From Oceanisphaera sp. IT1-181 (lineage in GTDB: Bacteria; Pseudomonadota; Gammaproteobacteria; Enterobacterales; Aeromonadaceae), in the NCBI RefSeq assembly GCF_033807535.1, contig NZ_CP136856.1, positions 1,111,001 to 1,175,000 on the forward strand: 64,000 nucleotides of DNA, read 5' to 3'. Both the position numbers and the translations under genes were made by a program. A model generated the notes under the pieces. The model saw only the letters and a program-made list of their open reading frames with translations, searched no databases and had not been told where the DNA came from. Shown here in pieces: positions 27,648 through 38,918 of this stretch (position 1 is its first letter; every line of letters begins with the position of its first letter).

Positions 27648-30458
27648 ATGCACAATGGCGTTATGCAAGCCTGGCTGGAATCCTCTTACCTGGCCGGTGC
27701 CAATGCGACCTATGTCGAAGACCTTTACGAAGATTATCTGGCCGATCCTGAGTCGGTGCCTGAGCAATGGCAAGTCGTGTTTAGCGAATTGCCACCGCAA
27801 AAGGATAACGTAGAAGATCTGCCTCATTCACAGGTAAGAGATTATTTTCGCCGTCTTGCTAAAGACACTTCTCGTCATGACACACCAGTTAGCGACCCGC
27901 ATACGGATGCCAAGCAAGTAAAAGTCTTGCAGCTGATTAACGCTTATCGTTTTCGCGGTCATCAAAATGCGAACCTAGACCCGCTTAATCTGTGGGATCG
28001 CAAGGCGGTGGCTGAGCTGGATCCGGCGTTTCATAATCTGACCGGCTCGGATCTTGAGGCCACCTTTAACGTGGGCTCTTACGCCATTGGTCAAGAGACC
28101 ATGGTGTTAAAAGACTTAGTCGCCGCACTGAAGAAAACCTATTGTGGCTCTGTGGGTGCAGAATACATGCACATCACCAGTACTCGCGAAAAGCGTTGGA
28201 TCCAAAGCCAGCTTGAGACTGTGATTGGTGAGCCTAAATTTAGCCAAGCGGATAAGCTGCGCTTCTTAGACAGCTTAAACGCCGCCGAAGGCTTAGAAAA
28301 ATACCTAGGCGCTAAGTTCCCCGGTGCTAAGCGCTTCTCGCTGGAAGGCGGCGATGCGCTGGTGCCCATGACCAAAGAGCTGATCCGTCGCTTTGGTGAA
28401 AACGGCGGTAAAGAAGTGGTGATCGGCATGGCCCACCGTGGCCGCTTAAATATGCTGGTTAACGTCTTGGGTAAACGCCCACAAGACTTGTTTGATGCCT
28501 TTGCCGGTAAATACGAAGTGCAAAGCTCAGGCGACGTTAAATACCACATGGGCTTTAGCTCAGACTTCGACACGCCGGGCGGCAATGTGCATTTGGCACT
28601 GGCCTTTAACCCCTCGCATTTAGAAATTGTTAACCCTGTGGTTATCGGCTCGGTGCGCGCGCGCATGGATCGACTGGACAACCCAGACGGTCGCCAAGTG
28701 CTGCCGATTACCATACACGGTGACTCGGCCTTTGCCGGTCAAGGTGTGGTAGCAGAAACCTTTAATATGTCGCTGACCCGAGGCTACGGCGTGGGCGGCA
28801 CAGTGCGTATCGTTATCAATAACCAAGTGGGCTTTACCACTTCAAACCCAAGAGATACGCGCTCTACCGAATATTGCACCGATATCGCTAAAATGGTGCA
28901 GGCGCCGATTTTCCACGTTAATGCCGACGACCCAGAAGCCGTGGTGCAAGTGACCCAATTAGCGCTGGATTATCGTAATGAGTTTGGTCGCGATGTGGTG
29001 ATTGACTTGGTTTGTTATCGCCGCCATGGCCATAACGAAGCCGATGAGCCAAGTGCGACTCAGCCGTTGATGTACAAAAAAATCAAACAGCACCCCACGC
29101 CGCGTAAAATCTATGCGGACAAGCTGATTGCCAACGGCACTATTAGTACTGAAGACACCACTGTCATGATCAACGAGTATCGCGATTCGCTCGATGGCGG
29201 TGAGTGTGTGGTGAAAGAATGGCGTTCTACGGACAATATTACCGTTGATTGGACACCGTATCTTAATCACGAATGGGACATGAAATATGATGACCATTAT
29301 GAGCTTGATGCGCTAAAAGACGTGGCCAAGCGAGTAACGGATTATCCTGAAAGTCATCCGTTACAGCGCCAAGTGGGCAGAATTTACGACGACCGTAAGC
29401 TGATGGCCAAGGGCGAAAAGCTCGCCGATTGGGGTTTTGCCGAAGTGTTGGCTTATGCCACCTTGTGCGAGCAAGGCTATGAAGTGCGCTTAACAGGCCA
29501 AGACTCCGGCCGTGGTACTTTCTTCCACCGGCATGCGGTGTTGCACAACCAAGAAAACGCCAGTACCTATACGCCTTTGTGTCATTTGTCCGAAGACCAA
29601 GGCCAGTTTCAGGTATATGACTCAGTCTTGAGTGAAATGGCGGTCATGGCGTTTGAGTACGGTTATGCGACCGCCGAGCCTGCTGGTTTAACCATTTGGG
29701 AAGCGCAGTTTGGTGACTTTGCCAACGGCGCCCAGGTAGTGATTGACCAATTTGTGAGCTCAGGCGAGCAAAAGTGGGGTCGTATGTGTGGCTTAACGCT
29801 GTTGTTACCGCACGGCTACGAAGGCCAAGGCCCAGAGCACTCCAGTGCGCGCCTTGAGCGTTTCTTGCAATTGTGCGCTGAGCACAACATGCAAGTGGTG
29901 ATCCCGACCACCCCGGCTCAGGTGTTCCATATGCTGCGCCGCCAAGTGTTGCGACCCATGCGCCGCCCGTTAGTGGTGATGTCGCCTAAGTCGTTATTGC
30001 GCCATCCACTGGCGGTTTCTGACTTAGAAACCATGGCCAACGGCACTTTCTTGAACGCAATTGGCGAAATAGATGATCTGGATCCCAAAGGCGTGAAGCG
30101 TGTAGTGCTGTGCTCTGGCAAGGTGTATTACGATCTGCTGGAAGCACGCCGCAAGAACGAACAAACCGACGTGGCCCTAATTCGTATTGAGCAGTTGTAT
30201 CCCTTCCCGCAGGAAGAGGTGGCCGCCATTTTAGAAGATTATCAACACGTCACCGATTTTGTTTGGTGTCAGGAAGAGCCACAAAATCAGGGCGCTTGGT
30301 ATTGCAGCCAACACCATTTCCGTGCCGCCATTCCGGCGGGTGCCAGCTTAGGTTATAGCGGGCGTGACGCATCGGCCTCACCGGCAGTGGGTTACACCTC
30401 AGTTCACTTACAACAACAAAAAGCGCTAGTCGAAGACGCATTGACGCCGACAGCTTAA
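27648..30458 (+). CDS. sucA: 2-oxoglutarate dehydrogenase E1
   Basis: Thiamine diphosphate-dependent decarboxylase of the 2-oxoglutarate dehydrogenase complex. 936 residues (E. coli 933). The N terminus is the E2-binding type (AWLESSYLAGANATYVEDLYEDY is the family start). GMAHRGRLNMLVNV and the HGDSAFAGQGVV region carry the cofactor site, and the transketolase-like C-terminal half follows. A 121-base gap separates it from sdhB, with no terminator seen, so it may be read from the sdh promoter as in E. coli. Confidence 0.97.
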   Translation: MHNGVMQAWLESSYLAGANATYVEDLYEDYLADPESVPEQWQVVFSELPPQKDNVEDLPHSQVRDYFRRLAKDTSRHDTPVSDPHTDAKQVKVLQLINAYRFRGHQNANLDPLNLWDRKAVAELDPAFHNLTGSDLEATFNVGSYAIGQETMVLKDLVAALKKTYCGSVGAEYMHITSTREKRWIQSQLETVIGEPKFSQADKLRFLDSLNAAEGLEKYLGAKFPGAKRFSLEGGDALVPMTKELIRRFGENGGKEVVIGMAHRGRLNMLVNVLGKRPQDLFDAFAGKYEVQSSGDVKYHMGFSSDFDTPGGNVHLALAFNPSHLEIVNPVVIGSVRARMDRLDNPDGRQVLPITIHGDSAFAGQGVVAETFNMSLTRGYGVGGTVRIVINNQVGFTTSNPRDTRSTEYCTDIAKMVQAPIFHVNADDPEAVVQVTQLALDYRNEFGRDVVIDLVCYRRHGHNEADEPSATQPLMYKKIKQHPTPRKIYADKLIANGTISTEDTTVMINEYRDSLDGGECVVKEWRSTDNITVDWTPYLNHEWDMKYDDHYELDALKDVAKRVTDYPESHPLQRQVGRIYDDRKLMAKGEKLADWGFAEVLAYATLCEQGYEVRLTGQDSGRGTFFHRHAVLHNQENASTYTPLCHLSEDQGQFQVYDSVLSEMAVMAFEYGYATAEPAGLTIWEAQFGDFANGAQVVIDQFVSSGEQKWGRMCGLTLLLPHGYEGQGPEHSSARLERFLQLCAEHNMQVVIPTTPAQVFHMLRRQVLRPMRRPLVVMSPKSLLRHPLAVSDLETMANGTFLNAIGEIDDLDPKGVKRVVLCSGKVYYDLLEARRKNEQTDVALIRIEQLYPFPQEEVAAILEDYQHVTDFVWCQEEPQNQGAWYCSQHHFRAAIPAGASLGYSGRDASASPAVGYTSVHLQQQKALVEDALTPTA

Positions 30459-30476
30459 CGCACTAAGGACATATTG

Positions 30477-31715
30477 ATGACCATCGAAATCAAGGTTCCA
30501 GACTTACCAGAGTCCGTCGCCGATGCTACTATCGCCACTTGGCATAAACAACCTGGAGACAGGGTTGAACGTGACGAAGTGATCGTCGACATCGAAACCG
30601 ATAAGGTAGTGCTGGAAGTGCCTGCACCTGAAGCCGGCATTTTAGAAGCCATTATCGAAGAAGAAGGCGCCACCGTACTGGGCCAGCAATTAATTGGTCG
30701 CTTAAAAGTGGGTGTCGCCGCCGGCGAAGCCACCAAAGAAAAAACCGCCTCTGCAGACAGCAAAGCGGATGCCGCATCAAACGATAAGTCAGACGCAAAA
30801 TCAGACGTTAAAGGCGACGATGACAACTTAAGCCCAGCGGTACGCCGCTTAGTGGCCGAGCACAATATCGACGCTGCTCAAGTATCGGGTTCAGGTAAAG
30901 GCGGTCGCATCACCAAAGAAGACGTGGAAGCCTTTATCAAGCAGGGTGGCAAAAAAGCGCCCGCCGCTGCCTCAGCAAAGGCTGCTAGCCCTGTTGTTGA
31001 AGTGGCACTGGGTGAGCGCACCGAAAAGCGCGTGCCCATGAGCCGCTTGCGCAAGCGCGTGGCCGAGCGTCTGCTCGAAGCGAAAAACACCACCGCCATG
31101 TTGACCACCTTTAACGAGGTGAACATGGGTCCGATTATGGCATTGCGCAAGCAGTACCAAGATCAGTTTGAAAAGCGCCACGATGTGCGTTTAGGCTTTA
31201 TGTCGTTCTATGTGAAGGCAGTGGTGGAGTCCCTCAAGCGCTTCCCAGAAGTGAATGCCTCACTGGATGGCGATGATATCGTCTATCACAACTTCTTCGA
31301 CGTCAGCATTGCTGTGTCCACGCCGCGCGGCTTGGTGACACCGGTACTGCGCGACTGCGATCGCTTAAGTCTGGCCGATATCGAGAAAGATATTAAAGCG
31401 CTGGCCATTAAAGGTCGTGATGGTAAGTTGACGGTTGATGATATGACCGGCGGTAACTTCACTATCACCAACGGTGGTGTATTTGGCTCACTGATGTCGA
31501 CGCCCATTATTAACCCGCCGCAAAGCGCCATCTTGGGTATGCACAAGATTGAAGACCGCCCAGTGGCCGTAAATGGCCAAGTGGTGATCCAGCCGATGAT
31601 GTATTTGGCATTGTCGTATGACCACCGTATGATTGATGGCCGTGAGTCGGTCAGCTTCTTAGTTTCGATTAAAGAGCTACTCGAAGACCCGACGCGTCTG
31701 TTGTTAGACGTGTAA
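30477..31715 (+). CDS. sucB: 2-oxoglutarate dehydrogenase E2 (dihydrolipoyl succinyltransferase)
   Basis: The core of the 2-oxoglutarate dehydrogenase complex. From the ATG at 30477 it has 412 residues. The lipoyl domain has the modified lysine in IETDKVVLE (residue 43), followed by a flexible linker unusually rich in Asp, Ser and Lys rather than Ala and Pro. Then comes the E1/E3-binding domain ([14 protein letters not shown]) and the catalytic domain ending with [10 protein letters not shown]. An in-frame TTG sits one codon earlier; ATG is preferred. A terminator-like hairpin follows before sucC. Confidence 0.97.
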   Translation: MTIEIKVPDLPESVADATIATWHKQPGDRVERDEVIVDIETDKVVLEVPAPEAGILEAIIEEEGATVLGQQLIGRLKVGVAAGEATKEKTASADSKADAASNDKSDAKSDVKGDDDNLSPAVRRLVAEHNIDAAQVSGSGKGGRITKEDVEAFIKQGGKKAPAAASAKAASPVVEVALGERTEKRVPMSRLRKRVAERLLEAKNTTAMLTTFNEVNMGPIMALRKQYQDQFEKRHDVRLGFMSFYVKAVVESLKRFPEVNASLDGDDIVYHNFFDVSIAVSTPRGLVTPVLRDCDRLSLADIEKDIKALAIKGRDGKLTVDDMTGGNFTITNGGVFGSLMSTPIINPPQSAILGMHKIEDRPVAVNGQVVIQPMMYLALSYDHRMIDGRESVSFLVSIKELLEDPTRLLLDV

Positions 31716-31725
31716 CAATAATAAT

Positions 31726-31758
31726 AAAAAGGTCGGACTTAGTGCCGGCCTTCTTTTT
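31726..31758 (+). terminator. Terminator-like hairpin between sucB and sucC
   Basis: AAAAAGGTCGG and CCGGCCTTCTTTTT arms (one G-T pair) around ACTTAGTG, with a following T run. It lies between genes of one pathway and so may attenuate rather than end transcription. Confidence 0.8.
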
Positions 31759-31790
31759 ACTCTAAAACCCTCATAAAACGGAAACTCAAC

Positions 31791-32957
31791 ATGAATTTGC
31801 ATGAATATCAGGCAAAGAAATTGTTTGCTGACTACGGGTTACCCGTGTCAAAAGGCTATGCATGTGACACTCCACAGGAAGCAGTGGACGCCGCCGATAA
31901 GTTAGGCGGTAGTATGTGGGTGGTTAAATGTCAGGTTCATGCCGGAGGCCGTGGTAAGGCGGGCGGCGTTAAACTGGCTAAGACGAAAGAAGAAATCAAA
32001 GAGTTTGCTCAACATTGGCTTGGTCAACACTTGGTCACTTACCAGACCGACGCCAAAGGCCAGCCGGTTAGCAAAATTTTAGTGGAAGCCTGCAGCAGCA
32101 TTGCCAAAGAGCTGTATTTAGGCGCAGTGGTCGACCGTAGTACCCGCCGTGTGGTCTTTATGGCCTCTACCGAAGGCGGAGTAGAAATAGAAACCGTTGC
32201 CAAAGAAACGCCAGAATTAATCCACAAAGCGGCCATCGATCCGCTCGTGGGTCCGCAAGCCTATCAAGGCCGAGAGCTGGCTTTTAAATTGGGACTAGAA
32301 GGCAAACAGGTAAAGCAATTTACCCACATATTTTTAGGTTTAGGTCAGATGTTTAACGACCTGGACTTCGCATTATTAGAAGTGAATCCGCTGGTGATCA
32401 CAGGTGAGGGCGATTTATTGTGCCTCGATGGCAAAATCAATATCGACTCCAACGCCATGTATCGCCAGCCAACATTACAAGAAATGCACGATCCCAGCCA
32501 AGATGATGCCCGTGAAGCCCATGCGGCCAAGTTTGAGCTGAACTATGTGGCACTCGATGGCAACATCGGTTGCATGGTGAATGGCGCGGGGCTGGCCATG
32601 GGCACCATGGATATCGTGAATCTGCACGGTGGATCCCCAGCTAACTTCCTTGATGTAGGGGGCGGTGCTACTAAAGAGCGCGTGACTGAAGCCTTTAAGA
32701 TTATTCTCTCTGATCCTAACGTAAAAGCGGTATTGGTGAATATCTTTGGCGGCATAGTACGCTGCGACATGATAGCCGACGGCATTATTGGTGCGGTAAA
32801 AGAGGTGGGTGTTGAAGTACCGGTCGTGGTACGCCTTGAGGGCAACAACGCCGCTGCTGGCACGGCAAAGCTTGCCGAGTCAGGCTTAAACATCATTGCC
32901 GCCACCAGCTTGAGCGACGCCGCCGAGCGCGTGGTTCACGCCGCACAGGGGAAATAA
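31791..32957 (+). CDS. sucC: Succinyl-CoA synthetase beta subunit
   Basis: The ADP-forming beta subunit; it makes ATP (or GTP) while converting succinyl-CoA to succinate. 388 residues, equal to E. coli. ATP-grasp domain with [17 protein letters not shown] near residue 45, then the C-terminal part with [16 protein letters not shown]. The start [12 protein letters not shown] is the family start. The stop lies four bases before the sucD start. Confidence 0.98.
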   Translation: MNLHEYQAKKLFADYGLPVSKGYACDTPQEAVDAADKLGGSMWVVKCQVHAGGRGKAGGVKLAKTKEEIKEFAQHWLGQHLVTYQTDAKGQPVSKILVEACSSIAKELYLGAVVDRSTRRVVFMASTEGGVEIETVAKETPELIHKAAIDPLVGPQAYQGRELAFKLGLEGKQVKQFTHIFLGLGQMFNDLDFALLEVNPLVITGEGDLLCLDGKINIDSNAMYRQPTLQEMHDPSQDDAREAHAAKFELNYVALDGNIGCMVNGAGLAMGTMDIVNLHGGSPANFLDVGGGATKERVTEAFKIILSDPNVKAVLVNIFGGIVRCDMIADGIIGAVKEVGVEVPVVVRLEGNNAAAGTAKLAESGLNIIAATSLSDAAERVVHAAQGK

Positions 32958-32961
32958 ACTG

Positions 32962-33837
32962 ATGAGCATTTTAATTAATAAAGATACTAAGGTCATTTGC
33001 CAAGGTTTTACCGGCGATCAGGGTACGTTTCACTCTGAGCAAGCCATTGAATATGGCACCCAAATGGTCGGCGGTGTATCACCGGGCAAAGGCGGCACCA
33101 CGCATCTAGGTCTGCCCGTGTTTAATACGGTGCGCGAAGCCGTTGAAGCCACCGGTGCCACGGCCTCGGTGATTTATGTGCCAGCGGCCTTTTGTAAAGA
33201 CGCCATCTTAGAAGCCATAGATGCGGGCATTGAGCTGATTGTGACCATTACCGAAGGCATTCCAACACTGGATATGCTGGACGTAAAAGTGAAGTTAGAG
33301 CAAACCGGCGTGCGCATGATTGGCCCTAACTGCCCCGGTGTGATCACGCCCGGTGAAAGCAAGATTGGCATTATGCCCGGCAGCATTCATCGCAAAGGCC
33401 GCGTGGGTATTATCTCGCGCTCCGGCACCCTGACCTATGAAGCGGTGAAGCAAACCACAGACGAAGGCTTTGGTCAGTCAAGCTGTGTGGGTATTGGCGG
33501 CGACCCTATTCCGGGTTCAAGCTTTATCGATATTCTAGAATTGTTCCAAGAAGATCCCGAAACCGAAGCCATTGTGATGATTGGTGAAATTGGCGGCACC
33601 GCCGAAGAAGAAGCTGCCGCCTACATCAAGGCCCACGTCACTAAGCCGGTGGTGTCTTACATTGCGGGTGTTACGGCACCAGCCGGTAAGCGCATGGGCC
33701 ACGCGGGTGCCATTATCTCTGGTGGTACGGGCACGGCAGATGAAAAGTTTGCCGCACTGGAAGACGCCGGCGTAAAAACCGTGCGCTCACTGGCCGATAT
33801 CGGCAGCGCCTTGCGCGAAGTGACCGGTTGGAAATAG
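32962..33837 (+). CDS. sucD: Succinyl-CoA synthetase alpha subunit
   Basis: Binds CoA and carries the phosphohistidine. 291 residues (E. coli 289). CoA-binding part [15 protein letters not shown] at residues 15-29; the phosphohistidine is in the [14 protein letters not shown] motif near residue 247. ATG is 4 bases after the sucC stop. Two terminators follow at 33893 and 33957. Confidence 0.98.
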   Translation: MSILINKDTKVICQGFTGDQGTFHSEQAIEYGTQMVGGVSPGKGGTTHLGLPVFNTVREAVEATGATASVIYVPAAFCKDAILEAIDAGIELIVTITEGIPTLDMLDVKVKLEQTGVRMIGPNCPGVITPGESKIGIMPGSIHRKGRVGIISRSGTLTYEAVKQTTDEGFGQSSCVGIGGDPIPGSSFIDILELFQEDPETEAIVMIGEIGGTAEEEAAAYIKAHVTKPVVSYIAGVTAPAGKRMGHAGAIISGGTGTADEKFAALEDAGVKTVRSLADIGSALREVTGWK

Positions 33838-33892
33838 TGTACCGAGCGCGCTAGCTCTTAATGCTGTAGCGCATTAGCGACCCGAACAATAC

Positions 33893-33918
33893 AAGGAGCC
33901 TCACGGCTCCTTTTTTAT
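33893..33918 (+). terminator. Rho-independent terminator of sucD
   Basis: AAGGAGCC and GGCTCCTT arms around TCAC, then TTTTATTG. 55 bases after the sucD stop. Confidence 0.9.
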
Positions 33919-33956
33919 TGCTGATTAATTAAGCAACACCCAGAGTAAGACCAAGT

Positions 33957-33987
33957 AAAAAACCGAGCCTAACAGCTCGGTTTTTTT
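33957..33987. terminator. Second terminator after sucD
   Basis: AAAAAACCGAGC and GCTCGGTTTTTTT arms around CTAACA. A-run and T-run on opposite sides allow function in both directions. Confidence 0.85.
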
Positions 33988-33989
33988 AT

Positions 33990-34020
33990 GCCGTCATCCT
34001 GACGCACGTCAGGATCTCGT
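33990..34020 (+). repeat. GCCGTC-hairpin-ATCTCG intergenic repeat, copy 4
   Basis: GCCGTCAT, hairpin CCTGAC-GCAC-GTCAGG, then ATCTCGT. It lies 2 bases after a terminator T run. Confidence 0.75.
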
Positions 34021-34067
34021 TGTACGTAGTCCTTTAAATTCTGAAGCCAACAACCGACACCATACTT

Positions 34068-34121
34068 GTAGCCGCCCGTCTCTTTGGTAAAGAGGACTTC
34101 GGCGGTCCTGCGAAGCAGGAT
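34068..34121 (-). repeat. Long-loop variant of the two-hairpin repeat
   Basis: On the minus strand: hairpin 1 CCTGC-TTC-GCAGG, then stem CCGCC/GGCGG enclosing about 24 bases that contain CTCTTT-ACC-AAAGAG, then CTAC. Hairpin 1 and the outer stem are identical to 13946-13983; only the loop differs. Confidence 0.7.
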
Positions 34122-34229
34122 GTTTTTAATCATAATAATCCCAAAACCATACCTAATACTCTTTATCTACGATACGGGCACACTACAAAACATCACTTTT
34201 GTTGGCTCTCGTAAACTCCGCAATACGCA

Positions 34230-34266
34230 TAAAAAAACCGAGCTTATGAGGCTCGGTTTTTATTTT
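34230..34266. terminator. Bidirectional terminator before the channel gene end
   Basis: AAAAAAACCGAGC and GCTCGGTTTTT arms around TTATGAG. It ends transcription of the minus-strand channel gene, 46 bases after its stop, and can stop plus-strand readthrough. Confidence 0.85.
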
Positions 34267-34312
34267 TATCTGCGCAATATTCACAGCTAGATTTTCTTAG
34301 CTTTTAGAAGGG

Positions 34313-35407
<1,095 letters not shown>

Positions 35408-35708
35408 AGAGATTCTAAACATGGCGTTATGGACCAGAAACGGCCTTCCCTGATGATTGGTAAGAAGTGACGACTCTGAACAGCCGCAGTTAGATAGTGG
35501 AAGCAATAAGCCCCAAGTGGAGAATACCGACTTGGACTGCAGATTTGAACCGCGGAAGCCGAAAGCAGGAAAAACAATGGTGGAGGTATTGAGCAGTTTG
35601 TCTTAAAGACTCAACACTTATTAGCAACGGAAGAACGCGGAACGCACGGAAAAATAGCGATTAAATCTGAAAGGTATTTAATAGTTAAGAGCTAATGCCA
35701 AGCCTTAA

Positions 35709-35740
35709 GCCGTCATCCAGATGACAATCAGGATCTCGCT
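35709..35740 (+). repeat. GCCGTC-hairpin-ATCTCG intergenic repeat, copy 5
   Basis: GCCGTCATCC, a partly decayed hairpin, then TCAGGATCTCGCT. It faces copy 6 across 19 bases. Confidence 0.65.
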
Positions 35741-35759
35741 TTAGGTGTTAATACTAAAA

Positions 35760-35791
35760 ACGAGATACTGGGGCAAGCCCAGTATGACGGC
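35760..35791 (-). repeat. GCCGTC-hairpin-ATCTCG intergenic repeat, copy 6
   Basis: On the minus strand: GCCGTCA, hairpin TACTGGG-CTT-GCCCCAGTA, TCTCG. The arms are complementary but unrelated to those of the other copies. Confidence 0.7.
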
Positions 35792-35834
35792 TAATGCTGA
35801 CGTACGGCGTAACGCGTTTAACGTTACTCATTCG

Positions 35835-37190
35835 TTATTCAGTAACTTGCTCTACGCGACTCACCACTTCACCTTGGGCTAAGCGGGTACGCAGTTTATC
35901 GCCCACCTGAACTTGGCTGGCGGCGGTAATTACTTGGCTATTTTGTGTATTAGTCTCATTAAGCGTAATACTGTAACCGCGCGCCAGTGTTGCCAAGGGG
36001 CTGATGGCATTCAAGCGAGAGCCCGCCAGTGCCAATTGATGTTCGCCGCGGGCTAAGCGGGTTTTCATCTGAGTTTGCAAGCGCTGCTGTAAGGCTTGTA
36101 GCGTCGCTCTGCGGCTTTGTAAGTGCTGAGCTGGATGTTGGTGGCTTAAGCGCAGCTTGCTTTGCCCTAGGCGCTGCTGGGCCTGACTAAAGCGTTGGCG
36201 AAACGCGCGTTGTAATCGAGACTGCAGTTGATCCAGCTGTTGTGCTTGTTGTTGTAGTTGCTGGCGCGGATGCTGCAGCTGTAAGCGCGCGCTTAAGCGG
36301 GCCAGCAGTTGGCCACTTTGTAACAGATAACGACGCTGAGCTTGTTGCAAACGCTGTTGCCACTGCTGATATTGCGCTTGCTGGGCATTGCCATCACGGC
36401 TGATTAATTCGGCGGCGGCAGAGGGCGTAGGTGCGCGCATATCTGCGACCAAATCACTTAAGGTGAAGTCCACCTCATGGCCCACGGCGCTTACTATCGG
36501 CAAATGAGAGGCGGCCATGGCGCGTATCAGGCGTTCATCGTTAAAACACCATAAGTCTTCTAATGAGCCACCACCGCGCGCCAAAATAAGCACGTCTGTC
36601 TCGGCGCGTCGATTGGCAGTTTCAAGCGCGGCGACTAACTGCATCGCTGCCGGCTCGCCTTGCACTTGGGCAGGGTAAATAATCACCTGCAAGTGCGGCG
36701 CGCGCCGTGCCAGTACGCTTAAAATATCCTGCAGTGCGGCACCGGTGGGTGAGCTAATAATGCCCACTCGGCTGGGGTGGGCGGGTAACGGCTGCTTCAG
36801 TGAGTCTGCAAACAAACCTTCTTCAAACAGGCGCTGTTTGAGCGCTTCATATTGTTGCTTAAGCAGGCCTTCACCGGCGGGCGCCATGGTTTGCGCCACC
36901 AGTTGATAATCGCCTCTGGGCTCATATAAGGTCACTTTACCGAAGATAAGCACCTGATCGCCGTTTTTCGGCCGAAAAGCCACGCTGCGGTTATTGCCTT
37001 TAAACATGGCGCAACGTAATTGTGACTGACTGTCTTTCAGCGAAAAATACCAATGCCCCGAGCTTGGGGTAGAGAGGTTGGAAATTTCACCGCTAATGGC
37101 CACCGTGCCCAGCTCGCCTTCAAGCAACAAGCGCGCATGCCGATTGAGGTGGGTGACCGTATAAACCTGAGTTGACGTTTCTTGCTGCAA
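35835..37190 (-). CDS. xseA: Exodeoxyribonuclease VII large subunit
   Basis: Large subunit of the single-strand DNA exonuclease ExoVII. 451 residues with an N-terminal OB fold ([18 protein letters not shown]), the catalytic domain with [10 protein letters not shown] and [21 protein letters not shown] (near residues 205-265), then a very Gln-rich coiled coil (about 275-400). The Gln runs are natural for the family but extreme here. It is divergent from guaB, with a 160-base shared promoter gap. Confidence 0.96.
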   Translation of the reverse strand: MQQETSTQVYTVTHLNRHARLLLEGELGTVAISGEISNLSTPSSGHWYFSLKDSQSQLRCAMFKGNNRSVAFRPKNGDQVLIFGKVTLYEPRGDYQLVAQTMAPAGEGLLKQQYEALKQRLFEEGLFADSLKQPLPAHPSRVGIISSPTGAALQDILSVLARRAPHLQVIIYPAQVQGEPAAMQLVAALETANRRAETDVLILARGGGSLEDLWCFNDERLIRAMAASHLPIVSAVGHEVDFTLSDLVADMRAPTPSAAAELISRDGNAQQAQYQQWQQRLQQAQRRYLLQSGQLLARLSARLQLQHPRQQLQQQAQQLDQLQSRLQRAFRQRFSQAQQRLGQSKLRLSHQHPAQHLQSRRATLQALQQRLQTQMKTRLARGEHQLALAGSRLNAISPLATLARGYSITLNETNTQNSQVITAASQVQVGDKLRTRLAQGEVVSRVEQVTE

Positions 37191-37349
37191 AATGGCCTCG
37201 GAAGAGTATCTTTATGTGAAAGTAAGCCCTTTTAAGGCCTATTTTGCGCTTTATTGGCCAAAATAACAAAAATAGCTTTACCGACAAGGCCGACATGCCT
37301 AAAATTCTACTGCAATATTTTTACCCCCCCAACTATGGTGAATATTGCG

Positions 37350-38813
37350 ATGCTAAGAATTATTCAAGACGCCTTAACCTTCGATGATGTACTGCTAGTT
37401 CCTGCCCATTCTACTGTGCTTCCCAACACTGCAGACCTTAAAACGCGCCTCACGCGTGACATTACGCTTAACATCCCCATTGTTTCTGCCGCCATGGACA
37501 CCATCACCGAAGCTGACCTCGCTATTGCGCTTGCTCAAGAAGGTGGTATTGGCTTTATTCATAAGAATATGTCCATCGAAGCCCAAGCTGCCCAAGTGCG
37601 CAAAGTAAAGAAATTCGAAAGTGGTGTGGTTTCCGACCCCGTTACCGTGCGCCCAGAAATGACCATAGGTGATGTGCGTGAACAAACCCTGATCAACGGC
37701 TTTGCCGGTTACCCCGTAGTCACCGCAGCGGGCGAGCTGGTCGGTATTATTACCGGTCGTGATATGCGCTTCGTGCAAGACATGAGCAAGCGTGTTGACC
37801 AAGTGATGACCGAAAAATCCCGCTTAGTCACCGTAAAAGCCGGTGCCCCTCGTGACCTCGTTGAATCCCTGATGCAACAACACCGCATAGAAAAAGTGTT
37901 GGTAGTGAGCGAGCAAGGCCTGTTAACCGGCATGATCAGCGCGAAAGACTTCCAAAAAGCCGAAAGTAAGCCTAACGCTTGTAAAGATGACCAAGGTCGC
38001 TTGCGCGTAGGTGCGGCCGTGGGTGCGGCTCCAGGCAACGAAGAGCGCATTCAAGCGCTGGTTGACGCCGGGTTAGACGTGCTGTTAATTGACTCCTCTC
38101 ACGGTCATTCCGAAGGCGTACTCGAGCGCATTCGTGAAACCCGCCGTGCATTCCCAGACTTGGCTATTGTCGGTGGCAACGTGGCCACCGGTGCTGGTGC
38201 TTTGGCCTTGGCCGAAGCGGGCGCCAGTGCCGTTAAAGTGGGCATAGGTCCGGGTTCTATTTGTACTACCCGTATCGTGACCGGTTGCGGTGTGCCGCAA
38301 ATTACTGCAGTTGCGGACGCGGTAGACGCGCTAAAAGACTTAGGTATACCTGTGATTGCCGATGGTGGCATTCGCTTCTCCGGCGACATCGCCAAGGCCT
38401 TGGCTGCTGGCGCTCATTGCGTGATGATGGGCTCTATGTTTGCGGGCACCGAAGAATCACCCGGCGAAATTGAATTATTCCAAGGTCGCTCTTTTAAGTC
38501 GTACCGAGGTATGGGATCCTTAGGCGCCATGAGCAAAGGCTCCAGCGACCGTTATTTTCAGACCGATAATGCGGCGGATAAGCTGGTCCCTGAAGGTATC
38601 GAAGGCCGCGTACCTTATAAAGGTAAGCTGAAAGAGATTATCCATCAGCAAATGGGCGGTCTGCGCAGTGCCATGGGATTAACTGGCAGTGCGACTATAG
38701 ATTGTCTGCGCACCAAAGCAGAATTTGTTAAGATATCGGGCGCCGGCATTCAAGAATCGCACGTGCATGATGTGACCATCACCAAAGAAGCCCCTAACTA
38801 CCGGTTGGGGTAA
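37350..38813 (+). CDS. guaB: IMP dehydrogenase
   Basis: Oxidises IMP to XMP, the rate-limiting step of guanine nucleotide synthesis. 487 residues from the ATG at 37350 ([14 protein letters not shown]); the frame extends further upstream but without a family match. Two CBS domains lie in the middle (about 93-205). The catalytic Cys is in [11 protein letters not shown] (about residue 305), and the flap Arg-Tyr in [12 protein letters not shown] follows. A terminator (38829-38855) separates it from guaA. Confidence 0.97.
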   Translation: MLRIIQDALTFDDVLLVPAHSTVLPNTADLKTRLTRDITLNIPIVSAAMDTITEADLAIALAQEGGIGFIHKNMSIEAQAAQVRKVKKFESGVVSDPVTVRPEMTIGDVREQTLINGFAGYPVVTAAGELVGIITGRDMRFVQDMSKRVDQVMTEKSRLVTVKAGAPRDLVESLMQQHRIEKVLVVSEQGLLTGMISAKDFQKAESKPNACKDDQGRLRVGAAVGAAPGNEERIQALVDAGLDVLLIDSSHGHSEGVLERIRETRRAFPDLAIVGGNVATGAGALALAEAGASAVKVGIGPGSICTTRIVTGCGVPQITAVADAVDALKDLGIPVIADGGIRFSGDIAKALAAGAHCVMMGSMFAGTEESPGEIELFQGRSFKSYRGMGSLGAMSKGSSDRYFQTDNAADKLVPEGIEGRVPYKGKLKEIIHQQMGGLRSAMGLTGSATIDCLRTKAEFVKISGAGIQESHVHDVTITKEAPNYRLG

Positions 38814-38828
38814 TCTAAAAAAGCAGTA

Positions 38829-38855
38829 GACGGGGGGCTGATTCCCCCGTTTTTC
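38829..38855 (+). terminator. Hairpin with T run between guaB and guaA
   Basis: ACGGGGG and CCCCCGT arms around GCTGATT, then TTTT. It lies 15 bases after the guaB stop, so guaA may be expressed partly by readthrough or from its own promoter. Confidence 0.8.
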
Positions 38856-38918
38856 TATTGCCGTCTGCCCCCCATAGGCGGTCCTTGTAATGAATAGAAA
38901 GTAACGAGTAGGAAGACA

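Larger units (their letters stand above)
33838..34312. other. Intergenic region with three terminators and two repeats
   Basis: Between convergent sucD and the channel gene. It holds two terminators reading from sucD, one bidirectional terminator near the channel gene, a GCCGTC-hairpin-ATCTCG copy (33990-34020) and a long-loop two-hairpin repeat (34068-34121). A short ORF across it is not credible. Confidence 0.6.
35408..35834. other. Intergenic region with head-to-head repeats
   Basis: Between the channel gene (minus) and the xseA stop. It contains a degenerate CACGGAA-type repeat (about 35624-35656) and two GCCGTC/ATCTCG repeats in opposite orientation (35709-35740 and 35760-35791). The channel gene promoter should be here but was not identified. 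Confidence 0.5.
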
